Assembly (NCBI GenBank): GCA_034432375.1
Contig: DAOUCA010000064.1
Location: forward strand, 176,678 to 240,677
DNA from: JAHBVH01 sp034432375
Lineage (GTDB): Bacteria; Chloroflexota; Anaerolineae; Caldilineales; Caldilineaceae
Length of the DNA stretch: 64,000 bases
Direction: 5' to 3'
Shown: one piece after another, positions 26,425 through 35,431 of the stretch
Layout: every line of letters begins with the position of its first letter
Position numbering within the stretch: position 1 is the stretch's first letter
Made by a program: the position numbers and the translations under genes
The notes under the pieces: model-generated
The model's input: the letters and a program-made list of their open reading frames with translations, nothing else
The model's database searches: none
What the model was told of the DNA's origin: nothing

Positions 26425-27685
26425 CAGGCTTACTGCTTTCTAGGTAGGCAAGGGCTGCATCTAACGCCGGGAGTTGTTCTGGTGCTGTCTCCGTGAGCAC
26501 CTCCCACGCTTCTTGTGCGTCCATCCAGCGTGCTTCACAATGATTTTCGTGGCTCAACCGCACCTCTTGTGATTGCACTTCTGCCAGATAGTACACGATC
26601 CGGCGCTCGATCTCATAATCGCGAATCAACGAGGTATATTCTAAAACAGTGCGGCACTGATCATAAAGCTTTTTTACCGAGAGCCCCGTCTCTTCTTCAA
26701 ATTCGCGCATGGCACAGCTCTGATTGCACTCTTCGCCTTCGACACTTCCACGCGGAAATTGCCACTGCTCAAAAAAGAGATTAAAGAGTAATAAAAATTC
26801 GACCTGATCGTTATGATAGCGAAATGGAATGATCCCGGCACTGCTCCGTTTTAGCGGCTGGTGGCCAAGGTCAATTGCTTGGGGCAACGTCAATGTCCCC
26901 GTATAGAGGGCACGGCCAACAATCACCCCTTCCACATTATAATGCTCATGGGCTTTGAGCCGCCCAATGTCATAAATATCAGCCACGCCGCCGCCGGCGA
27001 TCACACGCAAACTAGTCAGATCACCCAATTGGGTAGCCTCTTTGACATTAACCCCGCTCAACATGCCATCACGGTTGATATCAGTGTAGACCACATGCCG
27101 GATCCCAATTGCATACATACGATGACCCAAGTCAATCGGATCAACTTCTGAAATTGTCTGCCAACCGTGGGTTGCGACTTTGCCGTTGCGCACATCGATC
27201 CCGACGGTGATTCGTTCTGGTCCCCATTGTTCCAACGCCAGCGCTACTAGATCCGGCTTTTCAATAGCGATGGTGCCCAACACAACCCGGTCGGCACCGA
27301 GTTCGAGCGTCAGGCGAATATCATCAAGGGTGCGCAATCCGCCGCCAAATTGAATGGGAAGATCAACAGCTTGGCGAATAGCGCGGAGTTGGCGCAAATT
27401 GAGCGATAGACGACGGGTTAGATCAGCTTCGGGCGGTTCTGCAACAGCGCTGTTGGGGTACTGAATCCAAATCTTTGATGAGCGGTGTAATGCATTTAAA
27501 TGCGCTTGGGTTGTCTCCAATGCACCATCAAGATTCACTATATGTAACCATTCTGCCCCCTGATCTACCCAGCGCTGTGCGATGGCCACCGGAGTCTCAT
27601 CAAAGATGGTCTCAGCATCGGGATTCCCCTGACGCCACTGTACACACCGGCCCTGGCGTAACTCAATCGCAGGAAAAATAATCAT
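26393..27685 (-). CDS. hisA: HisA-Nudix fusion protein
   Basis: 430 aa in one frame. Residues 1 to about 255 are HisA, the PRFAR-precursor isomerase (ProFAR isomerase, TIM barrel): IIFPAIELRQGRCVQW, IQFGGGLRTLDDIR, GIDVRNGKVATHGW, YTDINRDGMLSGVN, VIAGGGVADIYDI. From about 258 a Nudix hydrolase follows (SSAGIIPFRYHNDQVEFLLL), with an intact Nudix box G313-x5-E-x7-REFEEETGL. The second domain most resembles Ap4A-hydrolase-type Nudix enzymes. Such a fusion is not part of standard his operons. It could remove a nucleotide by-product or be a chance fusion. A typical AAGGAG site lies upstream of 27685. The 3' end overlaps hisF. Confidence 0.9.
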   Translation of the reverse strand: MIIFPAIELRQGRCVQWRQGNPDAETIFDETPVAIAQRWVDQGAEWLHIVNLDGALETTQAHLNALHRSSKIWIQYPNSAVAEPPEADLTRRLSLNLRQLRAIRQAVDLPIQFGGGLRTLDDIRLTLELGADRVVLGTIAIEKPDLVALALEQWGPERITVGIDVRNGKVATHGWQTISEVDPIDLGHRMYAIGIRHVVYTDINRDGMLSGVNVKEATQLGDLTSLRVIAGGGVADIYDIGRLKAHEHYNVEGVIVGRALYTGTLTLPQAIDLGHQPLKRSSAGIIPFRYHNDQVEFLLLFNLFFEQWQFPRGSVEGEECNQSCAMREFEEETGLSVKKLYDQCRTVLEYTSLIRDYEIERRIVYYLAEVQSQEVRLSHENHCEARWMDAQEAWEVLTETAPEQLPALDAALAYLESSKPDVGKTDYSLS

Positions 27686-27885
27686 AAGCTCGCGTGAAGA
27701 CTCCTTCCAGTTGATATAGCGTATGATAGCTATACCACTCGCCCCTCACCCTATCATTCTAATCTGTATGGGTGTCAGTATCAGGTATGGATACCGTAAA
27801 ATACTCTACCACATTGACGAAGCGATGAACGTAACATCCACTCCGTGTTATATATCAGCTTTTCCATTTGGAATGAGAAAGAATC

Positions 27886-27942
27886 AATCAAGGGGAATCA
27901 ACCACGGGCAATTAATCAAGGGGGAATCAACCACGGGGAATT
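27886..27942. repeat. Two tandem 28-29-bp direct repeats
   Basis: Two near-identical units with core AATCAACCACGGG; the second runs into the end of the histidine-phosphatase gene and supplies its last codons. Confidence 0.7.
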
Positions 27943-28502
27943 ATGCCGGCGACAGCAACAAAGTCGTGGAGTACGTTGTTCTGCACAGGATCAACCAAAG
28001 CCACAGCAGCAAAGCTGAGTGCGCGCCAATCCTCCAGATTGACATGGGTGTGACCAAGCAAGTACGCGCGGTAAAGGCTTAAGGTCAGACCGTGGCCAAC
28101 GAGTGCTACCGTTTGATTAGGGTAATGATGGCAAAGATCGGCGATGGCTGCACGGATCCGTGCCAGCGCAATGGACGCGGCTTCCCACTCACCCGCGGGA
28201 AGCAAAGGCTCGGCAAAGGCTTGGCGGACGCGCGCTGTATAGTCATCTACCCACCCCGGTCGATGGAGTTCATCCAGCCGTGGATCAATGGTGATGGGCA
28301 ACGTACGACGCTCTAACAGAGGGGCAACCGTAAGCCTTGTTTTTGCTTCGCTGCTCAACGCGATCTGCTCAACCTCATCCCAAAATGGCAACGTGAGCAA
28401 TTTAGCGACTTGTTCGCTACCGGCAACTGAAAGGTGCCATGCGGACGCATCTGCGTTTTTATCAATTTGGGTGGCCGCATGGGTAATCAGATAGAGGCGC
28501 AT
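27927..28502 (-). CDS. Histidine phosphatase superfamily protein inside the his cluster
   Basis: About 191 aa from the ATG at 28502 (a GTG at 28520 would add six residues). The N-terminal catalytic motif reads LYLITHAAT where the family has LxRHGxT: the phospho-accepting His is kept, the Arg is Thr. Other family pieces are present: SSEAKTRLTVAPL and the second His in VALVGHGLTLSLY. It lies between hisH and hisA-Nudix on the same strand. A histidinol-phosphatase role is tempting because none of the usual HolPase genes is in view, but the altered motif makes activity uncertain. The 3' end is formed by a direct repeat. Confidence 0.78.
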   Translation of the reverse strand: MRLYLITHAATQIDKNADASAWHLSVAGSEQVAKLLTLPFWDEVEQIALSSEAKTRLTVAPLLERRTLPITIDPRLDELHRPGWVDDYTARVRQAFAEPLLPAGEWEAASIALARIRAAIADLCHHYPNQTVALVGHGLTLSLYRAYLLGHTHVNLEDWRALSFAAVALVDPVQNNVLHDFVAVAGIIPRG

Positions 28503-28535
28503 GGTGGATTCTTGGTGCACTGATCAGTAACACAC

Positions 28536-29201
28536 TTATACAGCTATCTCTTCGCCGGCGACCATGCGCATAAAATTGGCAAGGATGCGCAGTCCAACGG
28601 TATGGCTTAACTCTGGATGGGGTTGGATACCCCAGGCATTTTTATAGCGCACAATGCTCGGGTACATGACCCCATAGTCAGTCTCCGCCAGCACGGCCTC
28701 TTGCTCGGTGGTATCACAATAATAACTATGCGCAAAATAGGCATAGGCATCATTAGGCACACCGGCCAACAACGCATCATCACGCTTTTGGTGCAATTGA
28801 TTCCAACCAATTTGGGGCACCCGAAGCGTATGATTAGCATGCAGGGGATCGTGCATCTTATCTGGGAAGCGGCGAAAATGGCCAGGAATCAGATGAAGAC
28901 CTTCATGCTCCCCCATCTCTTCACTCGAATCAAAGAGCAGTTGCATGCCGACACAAACCCCCAACAATGGCGTGCCTGCTTGAACAGCCTCCAGCAATGG
29001 CGTCTCAAAGCCTTGGCGACGCACATTGTCAATGCTGTCACCAAAAGCCCCCTGCCCCGGCAACACAATTGCCCGCCAACGGGTAAAGTCCGTTGGCGCG
29101 TCGAGGATATCCACAGCGATCTTCAGCGGTTGCGCAACTTTTTCAAAGGCTTTGTAAACGCTGCGCAGATTTCCCACCCCGTAGTCGATAATTGCAATCA
29201 T
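28536..29201 (-). CDS. hisH: Imidazole glycerol phosphate synthase glutamine amidotransferase subunit
   Basis: Class I glutamine amidotransferase that feeds ammonia to HisF. 221 aa: MIAIIDYGVGNLRSVYKAFE, LPGQGAFGD, catalytic Cys in LLGVCVGMQLLF, and the His-Glu pair in IQPHPELSH. The ATG at 29201 has AGGGAG eight bases upstream; the frame open to 29297 is not used. It is the first his gene of the cluster. Partner hisF lies two genes downstream. Confidence 0.96.
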   Translation of the reverse strand: MIAIIDYGVGNLRSVYKAFEKVAQPLKIAVDILDAPTDFTRWRAIVLPGQGAFGDSIDNVRRQGFETPLLEAVQAGTPLLGVCVGMQLLFDSSEEMGEHEGLHLIPGHFRRFPDKMHDPLHANHTLRVPQIGWNQLHQKRDDALLAGVPNDAYAYFAHSYYCDTTEQEAVLAETDYGVMYPSIVRYKNAWGIQPHPELSHTVGLRILANFMRMVAGEEIAV

Positions 29202-29297
29202 AGATAGTCTCCCTGTGGAGAATTGTTCGACCCATTGTAAAGCGGCGCAATTGATTTTCTGCAGACGAGAACAACGCCGCAGTGGTAGACTATCCAA

Positions 29298-29822
29298 TCA
29301 TAGCGTATCACGCAATGGGTTAATATCGATCTCGAAATTACGAACGATTGCGGTCGGAAATTGCTTGCGAGCTAGCACAGAGGTGAGTTCCCGAATCCGA
29401 AATTCAGCATGTTCTGCTTCAACCGGCGTAATATCACCATTTTCTACAGCACTCTCAAATTCCGTCTCATATAGCACAGTTACGTGATCATCCGGCTGTA
29501 GCCAAAGCGCCAGCAACAGGGAATAGGCTTCCAACTGCTCACCACGACGTTTCAAAGGCATACAGATTGGCACATAGTAGCCAATGGATTCTCCCTGATC
29601 GGTATAATATTTTTCAACCAATGCTTCATCTTCCAACAGCCAAAAACGCAGCCAGACATAATTGCGGGCAGCAATGACCGTGTCAGCAATCGTACGTTCC
29701 GGGCTCGTCGCCTGCCAGGTCGCACGTTCAACAACCATATTTGTCAATGCTTCCGTGCGATAGTCAGCCAACCATTCGTTGCGCTGCCACTCGCTACTTA
29801 AAATATTTCCCAGTGGATACAT
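29298..29822 (-). CDS. Hypothetical protein, unknown function
   Basis: Not recognised. 174 aa, no signal peptide, no TM helix, mixed alpha/beta composition. It has aromatic-rich stretches (ARNYVWLRFWLLEDEALVEK) and acidic patches (YETEFESAVENGDITPVEAE). It lies about 100 bases upstream of hisH and downstream of the nitrilase-like gene on the same strand, so it may be in either transcript. No clear ribosome site precedes the ATG. The frame is open, codon use resembles the neighbours, and it is likely real. Confidence 0.65.
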   Translation of the reverse strand: MYPLGNILSSEWQRNEWLADYRTEALTNMVVERATWQATSPERTIADTVIAARNYVWLRFWLLEDEALVEKYYTDQGESIGYYVPICMPLKRRGEQLEAYSLLLALWLQPDDHVTVLYETEFESAVENGDITPVEAEHAEFRIRELTSVLARKQFPTAIVRNFEIDINPLRDTL

Positions 29823-29917
29823 GCAGCCAATTCTTAGTGTCTATCCTGAAATTCTCTGTGTCCGCCCATTCTATCGGCGAAACTATAGAAGCCACAACCA
29901 ATTTTCAGGATGGGTTC

Positions 29918-30733
29918 TTAATATTTTTTTACGATGGCACGGTAAGCCGCCGGCTCGCGGTATTGAATCAGTTGACGCTCTTCGCGCACATTGCGGACGA
30001 GATCCAAGTCAATCGTAGCAACCGCATAACCTTCGATTGGCTCACTGAGCACAGTATAAACTTCACCAGAGGGACCGGCTAACATGCTATCGCCATGATA
30101 GCGACTGGTTGGTTCCTCACCAACCCGATTGCTAGCCGCCACGAAGATTGCGTTCTCGCAGGCACGACTGATAATATGGGCGCGCCAGGATTCACCATAC
30201 TGTTCTTCCCAGTTGGCACTGACCACCATCAACTCGGCCCCTTCTAAGGTCAAACTGCGCGCCGTCTCTGGGAAGGCCAGGTCGCTCCCAATTGAAAGCC
30301 CAAAGCGTCCCCATTCGGCTTCTACATTGATAAACCGAAAGCCAGCTCGATAGACCTGACGTTCTTCACCCAACAGATGCACTTTGCGATAGTCACCGGC
30401 AACATCACCTTCCGGTCCCAAACAGACCAGCCCATTATAGAGAATACTCTCCACTTTTTCCTTGACCACCAGCCCAAAGATCACGTGCGTATTAAAATCA
30501 TTGGCCCGTTTGGCCAGATAGTTGGTGGCGTGGCCGGGCACGCGTTCCGCCAGATCAGTAGCCCGCAGCCCCAATTCGGCACCGGTATAGCTCAATTCAG
30601 GGAAGATGATGAGATCGGTATTCTGCTCACCACAGATGCGCTCAACAAAATCGCCCATTTTGCGAAGATTGGCCTCAGGGTTGGCCAATGCGGGCGCCAT
30701 TTGCACGAGCGCCACTGTAATCTCACGTGGCAT
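29918..30733 (-). CDS. Nitrilase-superfamily protein lacking the catalytic cysteine
   Basis: 271 aa with the carbon-nitrogen hydrolase fold throughout: VALVQMAPALANPEANLRKM, Glu46 in IIFPELSYTG, Lys117 in DYRKVHLLGE. Where the family has a Cys-Tyr-Asp motif (ICYDxxFPE), this protein reads IGSDLAFPE: Gly149-Ser150-Asp151. The nucleophile is therefore missing, although Glu and Lys are kept. Read directly from the DNA at 30281-30289. It may be a pseudoenzyme with a binding or regulatory role, or use Ser150. Family assignment is firm; enzymatic activity is doubtful. Confidence 0.85.
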   Translation of the reverse strand: MPREITVALVQMAPALANPEANLRKMGDFVERICGEQNTDLIIFPELSYTGAELGLRATDLAERVPGHATNYLAKRANDFNTHVIFGLVVKEKVESILYNGLVCLGPEGDVAGDYRKVHLLGEERQVYRAGFRFINVEAEWGRFGLSIGSDLAFPETARSLTLEGAELMVVSANWEEQYGESWRAHIISRACENAIFVAASNRVGEEPTSRYHGDSMLAGPSGEVYTVLSEPIEGYAVATIDLDLVRNVREERQLIQYREPAAYRAIVKKY

Positions 30734-30871
30734 AGAGTGCTCCTGTAACTATATAATTAAATCTCAAAAATATTTGCATATCTGTTCATTATAACACAAA
30801 ACAATCGAATGCCCATCCTGTCAAGGAATTAAACCGGAATTAAACAAAAATACCCCCACACGCTCTCCAGA

Positions 30872-30900
30872 TAGACGGTTACTAAAAATTGCGCTACAAT
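30872..30900 (+). promoter_or_regulatory. Possible promoter of lspA
   Basis: TAGACG (30872-30877) and TACAAT (30895-30900) separated by 17 bases, 45 bases before the lspA ATG. Confidence 0.45.
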
Positions 30901-30944
30901 TGACCATACTATTGAATGAAAATTTGTGAGGTAGAAGGAGTAAC

Positions 30945-31484
30945 ATGGCAAGAATTAGCGGCTGGTTTCAGCGGGCGTGGGTTGTGTTGGTAGTCGCAGG
31001 AATTGTGATTATCCTAGACCGACTCACAAAGAATTGGGTGCGGGCGAACGTTCCTGAATACGAATCGATGATCCCGATCCGGTCATTAGGTGAATATTTT
31101 GTCTTTCAACATGTCCGCAACTATGGCGCAGCGTTTGGCATTCTGCAGGAACAGAGCATGCTTTTTGTGGCAATTGCGCTTGTGGTTGCCATAGCGATCC
31201 TCGTCTATGTGAAATACTTGCCAATTGACCAACGCTTTGTGCGCATTTTACTAGGCTTACAGTTGGGAGGCGCAATTGGCAACCTGATTGATCGGCTACA
31301 ACAAGGCTTTGTCACTGACTTTATCAAAATGGGTATCCCAGGTGTCTATTACTGGCCCAACTATAACATTGCCGACAGCAGCATTGTGATCGGCGTAATC
31401 GGGCTTGGGATCTTTATTTTGGTGGATGATCTGCGCAAACAGCGGCACGAACAGAAGCATAAACAGGCCAACGAATCGCTCTGA
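30945..31484 (+). CDS. lspA: Lipoprotein signal peptidase (signal peptidase II)
   Basis: Membrane aspartic protease that removes signal peptides from prolipoproteins. 179 aa, four TM helices. Conserved blocks: DRLTKNWVRANVP, VRNYGAAFGIL, GGAIGNLIDRLQQGFVTDFI, and the second catalytic Asp in YNIADSSIVIGV. AAGGAG precedes the ATG by eight bases. The next gene, a pseudouridine synthase, is the usual lspA neighbour and follows 23 bases later. Confidence 0.96.
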   Translation: MARISGWFQRAWVVLVVAGIVIILDRLTKNWVRANVPEYESMIPIRSLGEYFVFQHVRNYGAAFGILQEQSMLFVAIALVVAIAILVYVKYLPIDQRFVRILLGLQLGGAIGNLIDRLQQGFVTDFIKMGIPGVYYWPNYNIADSSIVIGVIGLGIFILVDDLRKQRHEQKHKQANESL

Positions 31485-31507
31485 CAGAAGAGCATCGATA
31501 GCGAACC

Positions 31508-32515
31508 ATGATGAGCAAACCCGCGCCCGCTGAGCAAGTGGCTGAAACCCAAACGTTTATTATTTCGGCGGCAACCGCCGGCGAAAGATTAGATCGGTGG
31601 TTGGCCGACGCATTGCCGGCGCAGAGTCGGAGCGCAATTCAACGGTGGATCAAGGCGGGGGCGGTGGTTGTTGATGGCAAACCTGCAAAAGCAAGTCAAT
31701 CTTTGGAAGCCAACCAAGTCATCACCGTGATGATGCCTGAAACAGTCGACGCGCCACGCCTTTCCGCCGAATCGATCCCCTTACAGATTCTCTATGAAGA
31801 TGACGATCTGCTCGTTATCGATAAAGCGGCCGGTATGGTTGTACACCCCGCACCTGGCCATGAGGCGGGTACCCTGGTCAACGCCATCTTGCACCATTGC
31901 CCAACATTGGCCGGCATCGGCGGAGAAAGGCGGCCAGGCATCGTCCATCGCCTCGATAAAGAGACCTCTGGCCTCTTAGTCGTAGCCAAGCACGATCAAG
32001 CCCACCGTGATCTACAGGCGCAGTTCAAAGCGCGCACCGTCTATAAAGAGTATCTGGCCCTCTTAGATGGGCAGATCGAGCCGGCGCAGGGGCGCATCAA
32101 TGCACCGATTGGCCGCCATCCGGTCGAACGCAAACGCCAAGCGGTGCTGCCGCCGGATGCGCAAAGTGGCACCTCATTGGGACGCGCGGCAATTACCGAT
32201 TACTATCTACAAAGCGTCTATACATTTTCCACCCCAGACAACAAAAATAGAAGCCCCGTACGTTTTTCGTTTGTGCGTGTGATCTTGCACACGGGGCGTA
32301 CTCACCAGATCCGTGTCCACTTTGCCTGGCGCAAACACCCGGTGGTGGGCGATACGCTCTACGGCTATCGTCGCCCCCATTTGCCGATTGAGCGCCAATT
32401 TCTTCACGCCCATAAATTGCGCCTGCGTTTGCCCAGCAGCCAGCAAGAACGGGAATTTACGGCCCCCCTTCCCGCCGATTTGGCCGCAGCATTAGCCCTG
32501 TTACAGCGCGAATAA
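31508..32515 (+). CDS. rluD: RluA/RluD-family pseudouridine synthase
   Basis: Isomerises uridines in 23S rRNA helix 69 if it is RluD. 335 aa: an S4 RNA-binding domain (about 22-85: GERLDRWLADALP, GAVVVDGKPAK), then the catalytic domain with GIVHRLDKETSGLLVVAK (catalytic Asp), and HTGRTHQIRVHFAWRKHPVV near the end. A stretch of about 20 residues at 232-250 (STPDNKNRSPVRF) looks inserted. Classification as RluD rather than another RluA-type enzyme rests on the S4 domain and the lspA linkage. Confidence 0.92.
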   Translation: MMSKPAPAEQVAETQTFIISAATAGERLDRWLADALPAQSRSAIQRWIKAGAVVVDGKPAKASQSLEANQVITVMMPETVDAPRLSAESIPLQILYEDDDLLVIDKAAGMVVHPAPGHEAGTLVNAILHHCPTLAGIGGERRPGIVHRLDKETSGLLVVAKHDQAHRDLQAQFKARTVYKEYLALLDGQIEPAQGRINAPIGRHPVERKRQAVLPPDAQSGTSLGRAAITDYYLQSVYTFSTPDNKNRSPVRFSFVRVILHTGRTHQIRVHFAWRKHPVVGDTLYGYRRPHLPIERQFLHAHKLRLRLPSSQQEREFTAPLPADLAAALALLQRE

Positions 32516-32532
32516 ACCGCACACCGGAGGCT

Positions 32533-32605
32533 TATACTGCGGTTGAAATGGGAACCGGAGTTTCTACCCTAGCAAAACTCCGGTTCCCATTCAGAGGTGG
32601 GTATA
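32533..32605. repeat. 73-bp hairpin repeat, second family (copy 1)
   Basis: Starts TATACTGCGGTTGAAATGGG and ends CAGAGGTGGGTATA, with CCGGAGTTT/AAACTCCGG inside. The inverse copy is at 63720-63790. It lies 17 bases after the rluD stop. Confidence 0.7.
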
Positions 32606-32711
32606 GAAGTCTAGAAGCCCTCAGGCTGCGCTTCCAGCCCGCTAGCGAAGGGCTTGCTCTACCAGCCATAGGGCTTCAAGCTGTGGCCCATGTTGATCGA
32701 TTTAATTGATT

Positions 32712-32785
32712 TAGGAGTTACGTAGCGCTTTGGTTTCGATACGGCAAAAAGCCGCCTACTCAACCGGCGCGCTGTGTAAGTCCTA
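32712..32785. repeat. MITE-like TAGGACTTACGCAG element before the add stop
   Basis: 74 bases, TAGGAGTTACGTAGCGC... GCGCTGTGTAAGTCCTA, with core GGTTTCGATACGGC... CTCAACC. Flanks TGATT and TGATC agree at four bases. Confidence 0.8.
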
Positions 32786-32795
32786 TGATCAACTT

Positions 32796-33896
32796 CTAGC
32801 AGCGCGAAGCACTCGCGCTTGATTGCGTGGTGCCCCAGTCGTCAAATTCAGTCAACATACGGGCCTTGAGATCAGCAGGTGCGCCACAGGCATAGAACGC
32901 GTTGCGGGCAATCCGGGCAAGATTGGCATGATCATAGCCAAATTCCCGCGCAAGTAGGATATATTCTTCTGTCAAGGTGGTATTAAAGAGTGGTGGATCA
33001 TCGCTGTTCACTGTCACCAATAAGCCCATCCGGTCGAGGTGGGGGAATGGATGCTCGGCTAAACGCCGATAGACGTGGAGACAGATATTGCTGGTCGGGT
33101 TGATCTCGAGCACCGTCTGCCGCTCTTTCAACTCCTGTAGCAGGGCGGGATCTTCCATGGCACGGACGCCGTGGCCAATACGAACTGCCTCCAATGCATG
33201 GAGAGCACCACGTACACTATCGGCCCCCATGGTCTCACCTGCATGGGGCACCGAGAGCAGCCCCGCCGCACTGGCCGCGGTAAAGGCATGGGCATACGCC
33301 TCTGGTGGCGCGCCCACTTCGAAACCGCCCAAGCCAAAGCCAACGACTCCTTTCTGCTGTCCGGCGATAGCATAAGCCAGTGTCGTCTCGGCGACCGTTG
33401 GATCATAAATGCCTTGGCTGCGGCTGTAGCTGGCATTGCGCGGGATATCAAAGACCCAACGCATCTCTACCCCATGGTCGGCGAGCGCTTTGGCCCGCCC
33501 AGCTTCCAAACCGGCCAACAGATCGTCAATCGTCAGCCCTTTGGTTTGCAGGTGGGTATGCGTATAAGGGGTAAAGGTCAGTTCGCGGTAGCGGATATTT
33601 TGCGCAGCCATATCTGCACCACAAGCTTCAACAATGAGAGCGAAATCTTCTGGCGTGCGCAAGAGATCGCAAATGGTCAGATAGATCTCCACAAAGTGCG
33701 GGAAGCCAGTAAAGGTGAACCATTGGCGCAGACTCGCTAAATCGCTAGCAGGCAACGATGACTCACGTCGATGCCGGCGAGCCAACGTCAGTACCGTTTC
33801 CGGCCGAATTGATCCTTCCAAATGGATATGGAGCTCGGCCTTGGGCATAGCTTGAATAAACGCTGTGGTCTGGGCGTTAAGCACAGAGGTTTGCAT
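32796..33896 (-). CDS. add: Adenosine deaminase
   Basis: Zinc enzyme of purine salvage, 366 aa. Signatures: MPKAELHIHLEGSIRPETVL (zinc HxH), HAGETMGADSVRGAL, RIGHGVRAMEDP, LEINPTSNICLHV and VTVNSDDPPLFNTTLTEEY (zinc Asp and partner). All metal and catalytic residues are present. Related family members deaminate aminodeoxyfutalosine or adenine; the sequence alone does not exclude these. The ATG at 33896 follows AGAAGAG. It stands alone. Confidence 0.9.
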   Translation of the reverse strand: MQTSVLNAQTTAFIQAMPKAELHIHLEGSIRPETVLTLARRHRRESSLPASDLASLRQWFTFTGFPHFVEIYLTICDLLRTPEDFALIVEACGADMAAQNIRYRELTFTPYTHTHLQTKGLTIDDLLAGLEAGRAKALADHGVEMRWVFDIPRNASYSRSQGIYDPTVAETTLAYAIAGQQKGVVGFGLGGFEVGAPPEAYAHAFTAASAAGLLSVPHAGETMGADSVRGALHALEAVRIGHGVRAMEDPALLQELKERQTVLEINPTSNICLHVYRRLAEHPFPHLDRMGLLVTVNSDDPPLFNTTLTEEYILLAREFGYDHANLARIARNAFYACGAPADLKARMLTEFDDWGTTQSSASASRC

Positions 33897-34052
33897 AAGC
33901 GACTTGCTCTTCTTTCTTTTCTATCCTATAGTTGGCTCTGTACATAAGTGAAAGCGAGAAAGTTTTTGGAAAGCGAAGGCTGAGCTACCGTGAACTTATT
34001 TCTAAAAACTTTCGGGGAATGACTATACACTGTCGGTAACTTTTGACAATTT

Positions 34053-35420
34053 ATGATTGACCTACAATCCGATGCTCTGCATCCGCATTCTCAGGATTTT
34101 GATTCGCTACACGATAGCTATGAGCAGCGCGAGCCAACGCTCAGTGCAAAGAAATCGAGCCACAGACGCGCACAGATAGTTGTGTTATGCCTGCTGCTAC
34201 TGACAACTTTGAGCATCGGCGGCAGCAGCATTGCACCGACCGATTTGCGCCAAGGGGGCATGGCCGCAATCGTTGATCCTTGGGCATTTAACCTCGCAGC
34301 GTGGGAAGTCAATGCACTTTGGCAAAAAGCTCGGGCCTTTGCGCTACAGCCGGCCCACGGGTTAAGCGATCAGGCATCGGCAACATTGGTCCATGAGTAT
34401 CTGGATCGAGCCCAAGAGATGCAGCGGATCGAAACCGAGATCAGCCAATCGCTAAGCGATAACGACACTGCGCTTACGGTACAGATCCAGCCATTGCAAC
34501 AGAGGCTAGAGACGTTACGCCGTGAGCAACAAGCCAACCGCAGTACCGTTGAACAGATCATTGAAGCGCAAGTCGCCCATGAATTGAACAAGGCGGGGAT
34601 GGATCTTATGGGCCATACCTTCCCACCTGTCCAATTTACCTTTGTCGAGCCGCCACGCAAACTCGTTGTGAGCCCGCGCGAGCAGATCACCACCGAGTAC
34701 AGCCGTATGCTCGATGCAACCATGAGTTTGGCATCGATGAAAGCTGCCGAGGCAACCTATCGCAAAGTCTATAATAGCAGCGCCTATATTACCAACATTG
34801 GCGGCCTCGGTGCATTCCCTACCATGGTCGTCGATCAGGCTGGATTGGATTGGATTCTAAACACCGTCGCACATGAATGGACCCACAACTATCTGACGCT
34901 CTTTCCCCTCGGCATCAATTATATGACCAGCCCTGATTTTATTACGATGAATGAAACAGTGGCTGAAATTGTGGGCAACGAAGTAGGCGCAGAGACCTTG
35001 CGCACCTTTTACCCAGAACTTGCTCCCCCACCTGCCGCATCGCTACCGACGCCAACAGAACAGAGCGAACATCTGCCGCTAATTGACGAACCAGCACAGT
35101 TCGATTTTCAAACAGAAATGCATGAAACCCGACTAGTTGTCGATCAGCTATTGGCTTTGGGCAAGGTAGAAGATGCCGAAGAATATATGGAGATACGGCG
35201 GCTCTACTTTGTCGAAAATGGCTACCAACTCCGGCTACTCAACCAGGCCTATTTCGCCTTTCACGGCAGTTATGGGACCAGCGCCGCCAGCACCAGCCCC
35301 ATTGGTCCCAAAATGGAAACGTTGCGCGCCGCAACGCCCGATCTTAAAACCTTCCTCGAAACAGTTCGCTCCTTCACTTCGACCGCCGATCTCGACCGTG
35401 CGCTGGCTGAGCAGCCATAA
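34053..35420 (+). CDS. Membrane-anchored HExxH metallopeptidase-like protein
   Basis: 455 aa, family not recognised by name. One TM helix at about 43-63 after a charged N-terminus, then an alpha-rich extracellular part with a coiled-coil-like stretch (about 125-170). The zinc signature H274-E-W-T-H278 is followed 35-45 residues later by MNETVAEIVGNEVG, whose Glu may be the third ligand, as in gluzincins. The C-terminal 100 residues are helical. The start has no strong ribosome site. It converges on the polysaccharide deacetylase gene. Protease activity is inferred from the motif only. Confidence 0.75.
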   Translation: MIDLQSDALHPHSQDFDSLHDSYEQREPTLSAKKSSHRRAQIVVLCLLLLTTLSIGGSSIAPTDLRQGGMAAIVDPWAFNLAAWEVNALWQKARAFALQPAHGLSDQASATLVHEYLDRAQEMQRIETEISQSLSDNDTALTVQIQPLQQRLETLRREQQANRSTVEQIIEAQVAHELNKAGMDLMGHTFPPVQFTFVEPPRKLVVSPREQITTEYSRMLDATMSLASMKAAEATYRKVYNSSAYITNIGGLGAFPTMVVDQAGLDWILNTVAHEWTHNYLTLFPLGINYMTSPDFITMNETVAEIVGNEVGAETLRTFYPELAPPPAASLPTPTEQSEHLPLIDEPAQFDFQTEMHETRLVVDQLLALGKVEDAEEYMEIRRLYFVENGYQLRLLNQAYFAFHGSYGTSAASTSPIGPKMETLRAATPDLKTFLETVRSFTSTADLDRALAEQP

Positions 35421-35431
35421 AAAACTACTTA

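Noticed and set aside
28617..29207. 196-codon frame opposite hisH
   Set aside because: Lies almost wholly over hisH, whose motifs and ribosome site are clear; no recognisable domain.
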